Source of the DNA: JANSYP01 sp038751255
GTDB lineage: Bacteria; Pseudomonadota; Alphaproteobacteria; Rhodobacterales; Rhodobacteraceae
Length of the DNA stretch: 16,140 nucleotides
Direction: 5' to 3'
Assembly: GCA_038751255.1 (NCBI GenBank)
Contig: JBCDGN010000088.1
Location: 1-16,140, forward strand
Shown here: positions 1 through 6,788 of the stretch, piece after piece
Layout of the letters: every line of letters starts with the position of its first letter
Numbering within the stretch: position 1 is the first letter of the stretch
Notes under the pieces: model-generated
Told to the model about the DNA's origin: nothing
Seen by the model: only the letters and a program-made list of their open reading frames with translations
Database searches by the model: none
Made by a program: the position numbers and the translations under genes

Positions 1-2
1 CG

Positions 3-581
3 CTGACTCGGATGAAGCTCGCGCTGAGCGTCATGGATGAAAACGAAGACACGCTGGCGCTTCGCAACGATGTGGAAGAGATGCAGCGGTTGGTCGATGA
101 GTTTCTTTCCTTCGCGCGCGGTGATGCTCTCGATGATATGGCTCTGACCGATCCGGCCTCGCTGGCAGAAGATGTGGTCAAATCAGCCGAGCGTGCCGCA
201 CGAGATGTCAGCATTGACCGGCTGATCGAGAAGGGCAGCATGATGATGATGCGCCCGATGGCGGTCGCCCGGGCGCTCGACAATCTGATTGCCAATGCTG
301 TTTTTTATGGGACGCGGGCCTGGGTCAGTGTTGACCAGCTTGAAAACGCTGTGCGCTTTAGGGTCGAGGATGACGGACCTGGGATCCCCAAAAGCCTGCA
401 GAACGAAGCGCTGAAACCCTTTGCCCGTCTCGACAGCTCCCGCAATCAAAGCGGCCGCCCTGGGGTCGGGCTCGGCCTTGCGATTGCGGCCGATATCGCC
501 CGCAACCATGGTGGACGGCTCTCTTTGGACGAAAGCCGTCGCTTCGGCGGGCTTCAAGCCGATCTAATAATAGCCCGCTGA
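3..581 (+). CDS. Sensor histidine kinase, C-terminal part (5' truncated by window edge)
   Basis: The reading frame is open from the left edge and starts in mid-protein with LTRMKLAL, which in EnvZ/RstB-type kinases directly follows the phospho-accepting H-E-x-R-x-P box. The autophosphorylated histidine is therefore just outside the window. The visible part is the end of the HisKA dimerisation helix pair, then a HATPase_c domain: N box around ALDNLIANAVFYG, G1 box VEDDGPGIP, and G2 box GVGLGLAIAADIARNHGG. The frame ends in a normal position for the family after the last beta strand. Its role is ATP-dependent autophosphorylation and phosphotransfer to a response regulator, presumably encoded upstream and not visible. 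The stimulus cannot be read from this part. The ATG at 12 is internal, not a start. The last 28 bp overlap a small broken minus-strand frame. Confidence 0.93.
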   Translation: MTRMKLALSVMDENEDTLALRNDVEEMQRLVDEFLSFARGDALDDMALTDPASLAEDVVKSAERAARDVSIDRLIEKGSMMMMRPMAVARALDNLIANAVFYGTRAWVSVDQLENAVRFRVEDDGPGIPKSLQNEALKPFARLDSSRNQSGRPGVGLGLAIAADIARNHGGRLSLDESRRFGGLQADLIIAR

Positions 582-754
582 ACAACACTAACCGTGTGCG
601 CACGTAGTGCCATTGCCGTCTCGATCTGTAACGCATGATGGGTGTCGGCATGGGCGCGGCGCATATCACCGCCAAACATCTCCGCTTCGGCCTGCTAGTG
701 ACCGAGGACCGAAAGCTCACGGAAAGAAAACAGGATCAGTTTGAGTGTCCGCAT
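554..754 (-). pseudogene. Small reading frame of 66 codons interrupted by an in-frame TAG
   Basis: On the minus strand an ATG at 754 is preceded by a good Shine-Dalgarno stretch (GAGGTGAG, a few bases upstream). The frame begins MRTLKLILFSFRELSVLGH and then meets TAG (695-697). The same frame stays open for 46 more codons, with protein-like composition (AEMFGGDMRRAHADTH... ETAMALRAH), to a TGA at 554-556 inside the 3' end of the histidine kinase gene. I do not recognise the family. It may be a small conserved protein gene inactivated by a nonsense change, a 19-residue leader-type ORF, or chance. A downstream ATG (679) has a purine-rich stretch too close to serve as an RBS. Confidence is low because one stop in 66 codons is not strong evidence in either direction. 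Confidence 0.3.
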
Positions 755-1009
755 GTCTCACCTCGCAACTTGGGTCCCGAAGGCGACCAGGTTCTATGTT
801 GGGTTGAGTCTCGCGAATTGATTTACATAAATACACAGATTGACGCTGGTTTTGAGAATTCCTTGTCCCAATCTGTTCATCGCGTCTAGGTTCTACTTTT
901 TTGACTGTTTCTGAGATACGCTGCTGGCGACAGGTAATGCTCTTATCAGGACGCTCTTTTGTAAGCGTTATGTGAAATGCTTTGTGTCACTGTAATGACA
1001 CTCAGGTCA

Positions 1010-1234
1010 TGCCACGCCGAAGCGACCAAACTGGAACACCACTTCGCGAACTGTGTGATCGGCGGAAAGGGCGCCTTTTTTACCTGCCGGTCTGTCACAG
1101 ATCACGCCTGTTTCGTGCAAGCGCGACTTGCGTAAATGATCCAAGAGGTCGCGGGATATGTGCCAGAGATGCCCGCCCGCGTCTGTGCGGCGTCCATGGG
1201 CCCTGAATGCTGGCAAAACGACATCGATGATTGA
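1010..1234 (+). pseudogene. Degenerate C-terminal fragment resembling DUF1194 (vWA-like) proteins
   Basis: One forward frame reads LEHHFANCVIGGKGAFF, then after an in-frame TAA (1133-1135) MIQEVAGYVPEMPARV and PECW before a TGA at 1232-1234. From memory, DUF1194 proteins end with a pattern close to L-x-x-Y/H-[YF]-x-x-x-V-I-G-G-x-G-A-F, then a helix ending in R-K-[LM]-[IV]-x-E-[IV]-A-G and a short tail with a late cysteine. The TAA falls exactly where the conserved lysine is expected. No start codon, no RBS and no upstream part of the domain can be found, so this is at most a relic of about 75 codons. The match is by eye only, so the family name is tentative. Confidence 0.42.
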
Positions 1235-1285
1235 ACGTCTCCTTGCGACAACCCGGAACAAGAACCGCAAAGCCGCATTTTCCAC

Positions 1286-1314
1286 TTGCGGCGTCACAGC
1301 CAGATCGCTATCTC
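1286..1314 (+). promoter_or_regulatory. Possible sigma-70-type promoter for tRNA-Gly
   Basis: TTGCGG (1286-1291) and TATCTC (1309-1314) are separated by exactly 17 bp and lie 17 bp before the mature 5' end of the tRNA. Both hexamers are imperfect, so this is a plausible but unproven promoter. Confidence 0.3.
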
Positions 1315-1331
1315 ACCCAGACGCAAAGGAT

Positions 1332-1406
1332 GCGGGTGTAGCTCAGGGGTAGAGCACAACCTTGCCAAGGTTGGGGTCGTGGGTTCGAATCCCATCGCCC
1401 GCTCCA
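1332..1406 (+). tRNA. tRNA-Gly (anticodon GCC)
   Basis: A complete cloverleaf can be folded by hand. The acceptor stem GCGGGTG (1332-1338) pairs with CGCCCGC (1396-1402) with one G-U pair. The D arm is GCTC/GAGC, and the anticodon stem CAACC/GGTTG (1357-1361 and 1369-1373) encloses loop TTGCCAA with anticodon GCC at 1364-1366. The T arm is GTGGG-TTCGAAT-CCCAT. The discriminator is T at 1403, and CCA is encoded at 1404-1406. It reads GGC and GGU glycine codons. No second copy of its 3' end is visible in the window, so there is no sign of an integrated element bounded by attachment sites. Confidence 0.97.
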
Positions 1407-1454
1407 AAGTAGCCGATCACGAACCGGCGGCGTGTTGCCCAGATAACAAGCAGT

Positions 1455-2552
1455 TTAGGCGTTGAAGAGGAAATGCAGGACGTCACCGTCCTTGACCTCA
1501 TAAGCCTTGCCCTCCGCCCGCATCTTCCCGGCTTCTTTCGCGCCTTGTTCGCCGTCGAGGGCAATATAGTCGTCGTAAGCAATTGTCTCAGCGCGGATAA
1601 AGCCGCGTTCGAAGTCGCCATGAATCACGCCCGCCGCTTGAGGCGCCCGTGTGCCTTGTTTGATGGTCCAGGCACGCGCTTCTTTGGGCCCGACGGTAAA
1701 ATAGGTCTCTAGCTGCAAAAGCTGATAGCCTGCGCGGATCAAGCGATCGAGCCCGGCTTCTTCTAATCCCATCTCTTCAAGAAAGACATCCGCCTCGTCA
1801 GTGTCGAGTTGGCTGATCTCTTCTTCAATCGCGGCAGAGATAATGACGATCCCCGCGCCTTGGTTGGCGGCCATCTCGGCCACTTTGGCCGATTGAGCGT
1901 TGCCGTCGGCCGCTGAATTTTCTTCGACATTGCACACGAAAAGCACAGGCTTGGCGGTCAGAAGCTGGAGCATTTTCCAGGCTTTCGCATCTTCCGCTGC
2001 AATCTCGACCACTCGTGCCGGTTGCCCCTCTTCCAACACAGTAAGGGCGGCCTTCAGAAGCCTTTCTTGCTGCACCGCCTCCTTGTCACCGCCGCGCACT
2101 TTCCGGCTGAGATTCTGCAGCCGCTTTTCGATGCTTTCGATATCGGCGATCATCAATTCGGTCTCGATCGTCTCGGCATCCGCGACAGGGTCGATCCGGC
2201 CATCTACATGGGTGATGTCGTCATCTTCGAAGCAGCGCAGCACATGAGCAATGGCATCAACCTCGCGGATATTGGCCAGGAATTGATTGCCCAGCCCCTC
2301 GCCCTTGCTAGCACCCTTCACCAGCCCGGCGATGTCGACGAAGGTCATCCGCGCCGGGATCACCTGTTTGGATGCCGCGATCACCGCCAGCTTATCAAGC
2401 CGCTCATCCGGCACCGCAACATCGCCCACATTGGGCTCAATGGTGCAAAATGGGAAGTTCGCCGCCTGCGCTGCGGCGGTGCGGGTCAATGCATTGAACA
2501 AGGTGGACTTCCCCACATTCGGCAGCCCGACAATCCCCATACGAAAGCCCAT
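1455..2552 (-). CDS. ychF: Redox-regulated ATPase YchF (Obg-family, OLA1-like)
   Basis: 365 residues, the normal length of YchF. The P loop GLPNVGKST is at residues 9-17, switch II DIAGL at 73-77, and the base-recognition motif is NVEE at 208-211 in place of NKxD. That replacement is the reason this family prefers ATP to GTP. A coiled-coil insertion of charged residues lies near 125-180 and a C-terminal TGS domain near 280-365, ending with the typical DGDVLHFLFNA. YchF proteins associate with ribosomes and are linked to oxidative-stress responses. The ATG at 2552 has a strong RBS (AAGGGG) about 6 bases upstream. The gene diverges from trpA across about 180 bp, and its stop lies 49 bp beyond the 3' end of tRNA-Gly on the opposite strand. 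Confidence 0.97.
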   Translation of the reverse strand: MGFRMGIVGLPNVGKSTLFNALTRTAAAQAANFPFCTIEPNVGDVAVPDERLDKLAVIAASKQVIPARMTFVDIAGLVKGASKGEGLGNQFLANIREVDAIAHVLRCFEDDDITHVDGRIDPVADAETIETELMIADIESIEKRLQNLSRKVRGGDKEAVQQERLLKAALTVLEEGQPARVVEIAAEDAKAWKMLQLLTAKPVLFVCNVEENSAADGNAQSAKVAEMAANQGAGIVIISAAIEEEISQLDTDEADVFLEEMGLEEAGLDRLIRAGYQLLQLETYFTVGPKEARAWTIKQGTRAPQAAGVIHGDFERGFIRAETIAYDDYIALDGEQGAKEAGKMRAEGKAYEVKDGDVLHFLFNA

Positions 2553-2585
2553 ATTTATCCCCTTGATCGCGACGGGCCGCTTCTA

Positions 2586-2663
2586 GGGGCAGAGACCAGC
2601 GGCTGCAATGGCGTGATGTCAAACGCAGGACGTGCTTTGCCGGAAAAAGCAGGTCCCTGCCCC
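2586..2663 (+). repeat. Imperfect 12-bp inverted repeat in the ychF-trpA gap
   Basis: GGGGCAGAGACC (2586-2597) and GGTCCCTGCCCC (2652-2663) are reverse complements at 11 of 12 positions. They are separated by 54 bases and followed by AAAAAG. A smaller nested symmetry (GCAGG-t-CCCTGC) overlaps the right arm. The right arm ends about 71 bases before the trpA ATG, so in a trpA transcript this could form a leader hairpin. I see no Trp-rich leader peptide that would make it a classical attenuator. Confidence 0.4.
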
Positions 2664-2734
2664 AAAAAGAGAAGGGATTGCCAATCGGGGCCCCATCGGC
2701 CAAACCCCAACGCCGAGAGATGAGGAACAAGGCC

Positions 2735-3526
2735 ATGACACGGATCGATCAGAAATTCGCGGCGCTGCGGGCAGAAGGTAAGAAAGCCTTCGTGGCCTAT
2801 GTCATGGCCGGCGATCCCGACTATGAAGCCTCGCTTGAACTCGTGCGCGGCCTGCCAAGCGCGGGTGTGGATGTGATTGAGTTGGGCTTGCCCTTCACCG
2901 ATCCGATGGCCGATGGACCGACGATCCAATTGGCGGGGCAACGCGCTCTTGAGGCCGGTCAGACGCTGGAAAAAACCCTTAAGCTTGCGCGCGCTTTTCG
3001 CGAAACCGATCAGGTCACACCGATTGTGATGATGGGCTACTATAACCCCATCTATAGCCGTGGCGTGGAACGCTTTCTGCAAGACGCAAAAGAGGCCGGG
3101 ATCGATGGCTTGATCGTTGTCGATCTGCCGCCCGAGGAAGACAGCGAGTTGTGTTTGCCAGCACAAGCAGCGGGGCTCAACTTTATCCGTCTCGCGACAC
3201 CCACGACAGATGACGCAAGACTGCCGACGGTGCTCCAAAACACGTCGGGCTTTGTATATTATGTCTCAATCACAGGGATAACTGGCTCAGCAGAGGCTCA
3301 TGCCTCAGCGGTCGCCCCGGAAGTTGCCCGGATCAAATCGGCAACCGAGTTGCCAGTTGTCGTAGGCTTTGGCATCCGCTCGCCAGAAACGGCGCAATCG
3401 ATCGCCGAGATTGCTGATGGTGCCGTTGTGGGATCGGCCATCGTCAAACTTGTCGAACAGGGTCGTCCTGTGCCTGAGATCCTTCAGTTTGTGGCTGGTC
3501 TGGCAGAGGGGACGCATCGCGCCTAG
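2735..3526 (+). CDS. trpA: Tryptophan synthase alpha subunit
   Basis: 263 residues, standard for TrpA. It cleaves indole-3-glycerol phosphate to indole and glyceraldehyde 3-phosphate and channels indole to TrpB. The catalytic pair is Glu49 (in VIELGLPF) and Asp60 (in FTDPMADGPTIQ), at the same residue numbers as in the enteric enzyme. The TIM-barrel phosphate-site strands GYYNPI, GLIVVDLPPEE, YYVSITGITG and VVVGFGIRSPE are all present. I chose the ATG at 2735 because it is preceded by AGGAACAAGG and gives a family-length N-terminus; an in-frame ATG at 2720 would add five residues. No trpB or trpF is next to it, so the pathway genes are dispersed. Its 3' end overlaps the convergent DUF3616 gene by 83 bp. 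Confidence 0.97.
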   Translation: MTRIDQKFAALRAEGKKAFVAYVMAGDPDYEASLELVRGLPSAGVDVIELGLPFTDPMADGPTIQLAGQRALEAGQTLEKTLKLARAFRETDQVTPIVMMGYYNPIYSRGVERFLQDAKEAGIDGLIVVDLPPEEDSELCLPAQAAGLNFIRLATPTTDDARLPTVLQNTSGFVYYVSITGITGSAEAHASAVAPEVARIKSATELPVVVGFGIRSPETAQSIAEIADGAVVGSAIVKLVEQGRPVPEILQFVAGLAEGTHRA

Positions 3527-4640
3527 GCAGCCGCCAAAGATCCCCGCGGATCTCATGCGCTGTGGCCGATAGTCTGTGTGCAGCCGGACTGTCGTGAATG
3601 ATGAGGCAGTGATCAGCATCCCAGCGAGTGAGCCCCTCGGGATTGTCCTTGAGATCGCGATAGGGCAACTCCAGCGCGGTCTCGACCTCAGGTCCATTCC
3701 AAACGCCCGAGGTCCTGCGATGAACACCATCGCGCCACCGCAGGACCGATGTTGCCCCATCGCCTGCCATGGCCGGGCCTAGGAGGGCCAGCAAATCATC
3801 TCCATCTCGGACCAGATCGCGGACGCCCGCACCGGCCGTCGGCAAAAGATGGAGCCGGTAGCGCCGACGCCCGTCGATCCGCTTTGCCTTTAGGCGGCCC
3901 TTTTTATCCGCCTTAAGTTCTAGCTCCACAATGCTTGCATAGCCGCGCAGGACCGGACCTCTGAGTCCCAGCCATAATCTGTTGCCAAGAACCGCGAGGC
4001 CCTCGATATCCAGACCGTTGTCTTTGCTCGGCAAATCGACAAAGGGGCCCAGCAATGGATCGCAGCTCAGCCACTTGCGCAACTTCCCCGATTTGGTGAA
4101 TTTCAGATGGCCAGCGCGCCGGTCTCCGTCCCGCAGCACGGGGCGCGGTCCATCCGGTGTGTCGCAAATTGGCAGACGTCCGACAAACTGACGATTGATA
4201 TCGAAGCGGAGCCTACCGAGTTTCTTCATCGCAGCCGTTGGGTCAGCGATCCCTCTTGCATTGCCGCGCTTGAGCGCATGAGAACCTGTGAGCCAAAGCC
4301 AGTTTTGATGGACAGCCACCCCTTCGATATCCATCTCGCCCTCTGGACCACCTGGCAGGTCAAAGAAATCATGCAAAGGGATGTGAACATGCTCACCCCA
4401 ATTCTGTGACCCGCGGCGCAGAACCTCGATCCCGGAGGTTTCATCACTCCCTAGAAACAGCGTGTCTCGATAGCGCTCCACACCTGACAGATCGAGACGC
4501 ACTTCTTTGTCAGTCCCAAGTGCCTCCCCCGGTGGCGCAAATGCCAAAGTGACCTCTGCAACCGGTGCGGCCACAGGGGCGGTGTCATGCGTCGCAATTG
4601 GGTTGCTGCCGGGGCGGGGATAAGGGAAAATGTCGCTCAT
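3444..4640 (-). CDS. DUF3616 domain-containing protein
   Basis: 398 residues from the ATG at 4640 (MSDIFPYPRP). No signal peptide or membrane segment is visible, so it is probably cytoplasmic. Three similar blocks, MDIEGVAV (103-110), LDIEGLAV (210-217) and NPEGLTRW (333-340), are each followed by a hydrophobic strand with a tryptophan or similar residue. This internal repetition suggests a beta-propeller-like fold, which is inference. It matches the DUF3616 family, which has no firmly established function. The frame continues upstream to 4928 but that part is antisense to the next gene and unlike the family. The last 27 residues (372-398) are encoded antisense to the 3' end of trpA and have a low-complexity, polar composition. 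This suggests the original stop was lost and the protein now runs on into the neighbour. It diverges from the RACo-like gene. Confidence 0.85.
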   Translation of the reverse strand: MSDIFPYPRPGSNPIATHDTAPVAAPVAEVTLAFAPPGEALGTDKEVRLDLSGVERYRDTLFLGSDETSGIEVLRRGSQNWGEHVHIPLHDFFDLPGGPEGEMDIEGVAVHQNWLWLTGSHALKRGNARGIADPTAAMKKLGRLRFDINRQFVGRLPICDTPDGPRPVLRDGDRRAGHLKFTKSGKLRKWLSCDPLLGPFVDLPSKDNGLDIEGLAVLGNRLWLGLRGPVLRGYASIVELELKADKKGRLKAKRIDGRRRYRLHLLPTAGAGVRDLVRDGDDLLALLGPAMAGDGATSVLRWRDGVHRRTSGVWNGPEVETALELPYRDLKDNPEGLTRWDADHCLIIHDSPAAHRLSATAHEIRGDLWRLPRRDASPLPDQPQTEGSQAQDDPVRQV

Positions 4641-4680
4641 CTTGCTCTGGTGCGCCTCTATTATTGCTCTATCTCTCAGG

Positions 4681-4711
4681 GGCTTGATGGATAAGCATAG
4701 CCGGTCAAGCC
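4681..4711. promoter_or_regulatory. Inverted repeat in the divergent DUF3616/RACo-like promoter region
   Basis: GGCTTGA (4681-4687) and TCAAGCC (4705-4711) are a perfect 7-bp inverted repeat with a 17-base spacer, lying in the 105-bp gap between two divergent start codons. The position suits an operator for a dimeric regulator or a short hairpin. No known motif is recognised. Confidence 0.3.
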
Positions 4712-4745
4712 TGTCCAAAGGTAAAATTCGTCGAAGGACCAAATT

Positions 4746-6788
4746 GTGAGCGCCACCGATCCCCTCGTTATCTTCACGCCCTCTGGAAAACGGGGCCGTT
4801 TTCCGGCGGGAACAGCGGTTTTGGACGCGGCACGACAACTGGGCGTGGATCTCGATAGCGTCTGTGGCGGACGCGGTATTTGTTCCAAGTGCCAAGTTAC
4901 CCCGGGCACCGGGACTTATTCGAAACACGGGATTACCGTTACGCCCGATGCATTGTCACCCTGGAACTCTGTCGAGGCACGCTATGACGAAAAGCGTGGG
5001 TTGATCCCAGGGCGCCGTTTGGGCTGCCAAGCCACCATTCAAGGCGACATCGTAATTGACGTACCGCCGGAAAGCCAAGTGCACCGTCAGGTCGTCCGCA
5101 AATCCGCAACGGATCGAGACATCCAGATGGACCCGGCAACACGACTGATCTTTGTTGCCGTCGAAGAACCAGACATGGACGAGCCCACCGGTGATTTCGA
5201 GCGTTTGCGCCAAGCCCTGGAAACGGGAGGGCACCTTCCAAGTGCAGGCCTAGAGGCCGATCTGAGGCTCCTCCAAAAGCTCCAACCTGTCCTGCGCAAA
5301 GGCGCGTGGGAGATCACGGTCGCGCTGCATATTGAAGGCGACGGGCCCGCTCGGATCATCGATCTGTGGCCCGGGTTTTATGACGGGCCGCTCTTGGGCC
5401 TTGCCATCGATCTTGGTTCCACAACGATCGCAGCCCATCTTTGCGATCTTACCGATGGCGGCGTGCGGGCCTCTGGCGGGGTGATGAACCCACAGATTCG
5501 ACTTGGCGAGGATCTGATGAGCCGGGTCAGCTATGCGATGATGCATAAAGGTGGCGCGGCGGAGCTGTGCGATCTGGTCCGCAGCGCGCTTGGAGAGCTT
5601 GCCGCCCAAGTCACCGAAGATGCCGGTGTTGCACCTGAGGCTGTGGCTGAAGCCGTGATCGTCTGCAACCCAGTGATGCACCATCTGCTCTTGGGGATCG
5701 ATCCGGTCGAACTCGGCCAAGCACCTTTTGCCCTTGCCGCGTCAGAGGCGCTCCATTTTTCCGCGCACGAGATCGGGCTCACAACCATCAACCCGGCGGC
5801 GCGAGCCTATTTGCTGCCCTGTATCGCGGGCCATGTAGGGGCCGATGCCGCCGCGGTTGTTCTGTCAGAAGAACCCAGCAAAAGAGACGATCTGAGCCTG
5901 ATGGTCGATGTGGGCACCAACGCGGAAATTGTCCTGGGCAATCATGCGCGTGTCTTGGCTTGCTCTTCGCCGACCGGCCCCGCTTTTGAGGGGGCACAGA
6001 TCAGTTCTGGCCAGCGCGCAGCGCCAGGGGCGATCGAACGCGTGGAAATAGACCCCACCACAAAGGACCCTCGGTTTCGCATCATTGGCGTCCCTCAATG
6101 GTCCGATGAGCCTGGGTTCTCAGAGGCAGCCGAGCAAACTGGGATCACAGGCATTTGCGGCTCTGGCATCATTGAGGCAGTTGCCGAGATGCGCATGGGC
6201 GGCCTGGTCGATGCCTCTGGCTTGATCGGATCACCCGATCAAACCGGCACGACACGCATGATACAGGACGGGCGCACATGGTCCTATATCCTGCATGATG
6301 GGCGGGACAGTGGGGGGCCTTTGGTGTCGGTGACGCAAGGCGATGTACGGGCCATCCAACTCGCGAAATCAGCACTTTATGCGGGGGCGCGCCTATTGAT
6401 GGATGAGATGGGTGCCGAACGGGTCGACCACGTGGTGCTGGCCGGAGCCTTTGGCGCGCATATTTCTCCGAAACACGCGATGGTTTTGGGCATGATCCCC
6501 GATTGCCCGCTGGATCAAGTGGTCTCTGCTGGAAATGCGGCGGGCACAGGTGCAAGGATCGCGCTTTGCAATCAAGCGGCGCGGCGCGAAATTGAGGCCA
6601 CCGTGAAGCTGATCACCAAGGTTGAAACCGCGATTGCACCGCGTTTTCAAGAGCATTTCGTCAATGCCAACGCCCTGCCCCACGCAACCGATCCCTTCCC
6701 CGAACTTGCCAAGATCGCACCGCTTCCTGCGGTCAATTTCAACGCCGGGTCCGAGCGCCAAAGCCGCCGCCGGCGCCGCTCTGGTTAG
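4746..6788 (+). CDS. RACo-like 2Fe-2S / ASKHA (DUF4445) protein, probable corrinoid-protein reductive activator
   Basis: 680 residues. The N-terminal 2Fe-2S ferredoxin-like domain has Cys40, Cys46, Cys49 (CGGRGICSKC) and Cys94 (RRLGCQA), and is followed by the typical IDVPPESQVHRQVVRK linker. From about residue 218 there is an actin-like ATPase (ASKHA) domain with phosphate loops IDLGSTTIA (221-229) and VDVGTNAE (387-394), plus GPAFEGAQIS near 411. The architecture is that of RACo proteins, which use ATP to reduce inactive Co(II) corrinoid proteins so that methyltransferases can work. In marine Rhodobacterales such genes usually sit with MttB-like methyltransferases and corrinoid proteins, but none is visible here. 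The start is GTG with a GAAGGA RBS 7 bases upstream. The protein ends in a short arginine-rich tail (RQSRRRRRSG). Its stop overlaps the convergent prs stop in the tetramer TTAG. Confidence 0.9.
   Translation: MSATDPLVIFTPSGKRGRFPAGTAVLDAARQLGVDLDSVCGGRGICSKCQVTPGTGTYSKHGITVTPDALSPWNSVEARYDEKRGLIPGRRLGCQATIQGDIVIDVPPESQVHRQVVRKSATDRDIQMDPATRLIFVAVEEPDMDEPTGDFERLRQALETGGHLPSAGLEADLRLLQKLQPVLRKGAWEITVALHIEGDGPARIIDLWPGFYDGPLLGLAIDLGSTTIAAHLCDLTDGGVRASGGVMNPQIRLGEDLMSRVSYAMMHKGGAAELCDLVRSALGELAAQVTEDAGVAPEAVAEAVIVCNPVMHHLLLGIDPVELGQAPFALAASEALHFSAHEIGLTTINPAARAYLLPCIAGHVGADAAAVVLSEEPSKRDDLSLMVDVGTNAEIVLGNHARVLACSSPTGPAFEGAQISSGQRAAPGAIERVEIDPTTKDPRFRIIGVPQWSDEPGFSEAAEQTGITGICGSGIIEAVAEMRMGGLVDASGLIGSPDQTGTTRMIQDGRTWSYILHDGRDSGGPLVSVTQGDVRAIQLAKSALYAGARLLMDEMGAERVDHVVLAGAFGAHISPKHAMVLGMIPDCPLDQVVSAGNAAGTGARIALCNQAARREIEATVKLITKVETAIAPRFQEHFVNANALPHATDPFPELAKIAPLPAVNFNAGSERQSRRRRRSG

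Larger units (their letters stand above)
582..1331. other. Gene-poor, apparently decayed intergenic strip
   Basis: This 750-bp interval between the histidine kinase and tRNA-Gly holds no intact recognisable gene. The two things I can name in it are the amber-broken small frame reaching 754 and the DUF1194-like fragment near 1010-1234. The stretch of about 755-1009 is more AT-rich than its surroundings (for example around 820-850), and I see neither a hairpin-plus-T-tract terminator nor a clear repeat in it. The short frames at 635-889 and 982-1206 do not resemble known proteins. Confidence 0.5.

Noticed and set aside
695..697. The in-frame TAG in the small minus-strand frame as a pyrrolysine codon, prompted by the corrinoid-activator protein nearby.
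   Set aside because: Rhodobacterales are not known to carry the pyl genes, the frame is not a methylamine methyltransferase, and one TAG is easily explained by a nonsense change or chance.
635..889. Plus-strand open frame of 84 codons.
   Set aside because: It has no convincing RBS, does not resemble any known protein, and overlaps the more coding-like minus-strand frame.
1332..1406. tRNA-Gly as the attachment site of an integrated element.
   Set aside because: No integrase gene and no second copy of the tRNA 3' end are visible in the window.
4641..4928. N-terminal extension of the DUF3616 frame up to 4928.
   Set aside because: The extension is antisense to the well-conserved ferredoxin domain of the RACo-like gene and is unlike the family. 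The ATG at 4640 gives a normal protein.
5250..5720. Long minus-strand frame inside the RACo-like gene.
   Set aside because: It is a shadow frame caused by high GC content; the plus-strand frame carries clear ASKHA motifs.
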